DNA from: Candidatus Aminicenantota bacterium | Lineage (GTDB): Bacteria > Acidobacteriota > Aminicenantia > UBA2199 | DNA: 6,276 nucleotides | Assembly: GCA_024644125.1 (NCBI GenBank) | Contig: JAHELQ010000339.1 | Location: 1 to 6,276, forward strand | Reading direction: 5' to 3' | Shown: positions 5,807-6,276 of the stretch, piece by piece | Layout: each line of letters begins with the position of its first letter | How positions within the stretch are numbered: the stretch's first letter is position 1 | Made by a program: the position numbers and the translations under genes | The notes under the pieces: generated by a model | The model's input: only the letters and a program-made list of their open reading frames with translations | The model's database searches: none | What the model was told of the DNA's origin: nothing

Positions 5807-6276
5807 TTATTTTTTATCCAGCGCTTCGCTGATCCAGAGACGTATGTTGGAAATTATGCCGGCGTTTTTCCAATTGGCTCTCCGGCATTCCCGGTAGAAT
5901 TTTTCTTTGTTTACATTCCAATCGCCGGTTTTGGAATCTGCGTGGATCCTATAGGCTGCCCATCGATCCTCGATGTACTTGAATGTTTCTTTCTTCGAAA
6001 CGCGGATCAGCCATTCATAATCGAGTGAATAGTGAAATCGTTGGTCCAGGTAACCGTATTGGTCTACCAATTTGCTTTCAAAAAATACGGTTGGTTGCGG
6101 GATCGGCCAATTGATCCAGAATTTCATTTTCGCGATTCCCGGGGGAAGCTGGTATGTGTTATATTTCATTTGCTCCAAAAGTGTGCTGTTCTCATCGATA
6201 AAATCTATTGCGGCGTGGACCAACGGCGAACGGTTTCCGTCTCTGAGAGCGGATACCGCTTTGCAGAAGGTATTTG
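5807..6276 (-). CDS. GT2-family glycosyltransferase, C-terminal part (gene runs off the right edge)
   Basis: The last 155 residues of a GT-A fold glycosyltransferase; the reading frame stays open to the edge, two bases into a codon. The visible part starts NTFCKAVSALRDGN and continues with LVHAAIDFIDENS (residues 19-31), matching the strand in GT2 enzymes that reads like GDxDxIDENG after the metal site. Next comes WPIPQPTVFFESKLVDQYGYLDQRFHYSLDYEWLIRVSKK (about residues 56-95). This is the usual (I/P)xxPxxFFRxxxxxxxGxxDExLHYxxDYExWLR pattern, with the Asp-Tyr-Glu that supplies the catalytic base. A short charged tail follows. The N-terminal nucleotide-binding half is outside the window. A TTG at 6221-6223 could be taken for a start, but homology continues upstream of it, so the gene is cut by the window edge and does not begin there. 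It is the first visible gene of the operon and lies 8 nt before the 399-aa GT4 gene. Confidence 0.9.
   Translation of the reverse strand, partial: NTFCKAVSALRDGNRSPLVHAAIDFIDENSTLLEQMKYNTYQLPPGIAKMKFWINWPIPQPTVFFESKLVDQYGYLDQRFHYSLDYEWLIRVSKKETFKYIEDRWAAYRIHADSKTGDWNVNKEKFYRECRRANWKNAGIISNIRLWISEALDKK

Noticed and set aside
1..6276. The two GT2 fragments at the edges as one duplicated or circularly split gene.
   Set aside because: The left piece is an N-terminal half with the LWWxGAxN subgroup signature, the right piece a C-terminal half of another GT2 subgroup. Other genes lie between, and nothing in the sequence links them as one gene.
1..6276. CRISPR arrays, tRNA or rRNA genes, insertion sequences and phage genes.
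   Set aside because: No regularly spaced repeats, transposase motifs, terminal inverted repeats or structural RNA signatures were seen; nearly the whole window is explained by seven coding genes.

Overview
The window is a stretch of bacterial DNA of middling GC content (estimated by eye, not computed) carrying seven protein genes. All lie on the minus strand, so transcription runs from the right edge towards the left edge. Five are glycosyltransferases and two are sulfotransferases from different families. This is the interior of a surface or exported polysaccharide biosynthesis cluster (capsule, exopolysaccharide or O-antigen type), and the likely product is a sulfated glycan. Compact operon packing and Shine-Dalgarno sites show a bacterium. 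A Gram-negative host is plausible, but the sequence does not allow a named taxon. No RNA gene, insertion sequence, CRISPR array, phage gene or attachment site was seen.

Layout in order of transcription: (1) the C-terminal 155 residues of a GT2 glycosyltransferase, running off the right edge (5807-6276); (2) a 399-aa GT4 glycosyltransferase (4599-5798); (3) a 351-aa GT4 glycosyltransferase (3547-4602) that overlaps gene 2 by ATGA; (4) a 262-aa PAPS-dependent sulfotransferase of the Sulfotransfer_1 type (2747-3535); (5) a 542-aa GT4 glycosyltransferase with a cysteine cluster and an unexplained basic C-terminal extension (1069-2697); (6) a 254-aa NodH/LPS-type sulfotransferase (305-1069), whose start is best placed at an internal ATG in a TAATG junction with gene 5; (7) the N-terminal 95 residues of a second GT2 glycosyltransferase, which starts at GTG and runs off the left edge (1-285).

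Junctions are 8 nt, a 4-nt overlap, 11 nt, 49 nt, a 1-nt overlap and 19 nt, with no convincing promoter or terminator between genes. I read this as part of one polycistronic operon whose promoter lies beyond the right edge. By inference, the glycosyltransferases assemble a lipid-linked or growing oligosaccharide at the cytoplasmic face of the membrane, and the two sulfotransferases transfer sulfate from PAPS to particular hydroxyl (or amino) groups on it. Flippase, polymerase, export and PAPS-synthesis genes are not in this window.

Points worth a second look: the pairing of two unrelated sulfotransferases in one glycan operon; the absence of the canonical catalytic histidine region in the first of them; the C-terminal tail and cysteine cluster of the 542-aa glycosyltransferase; and an 11-base A tract inside the second sulfotransferase gene.
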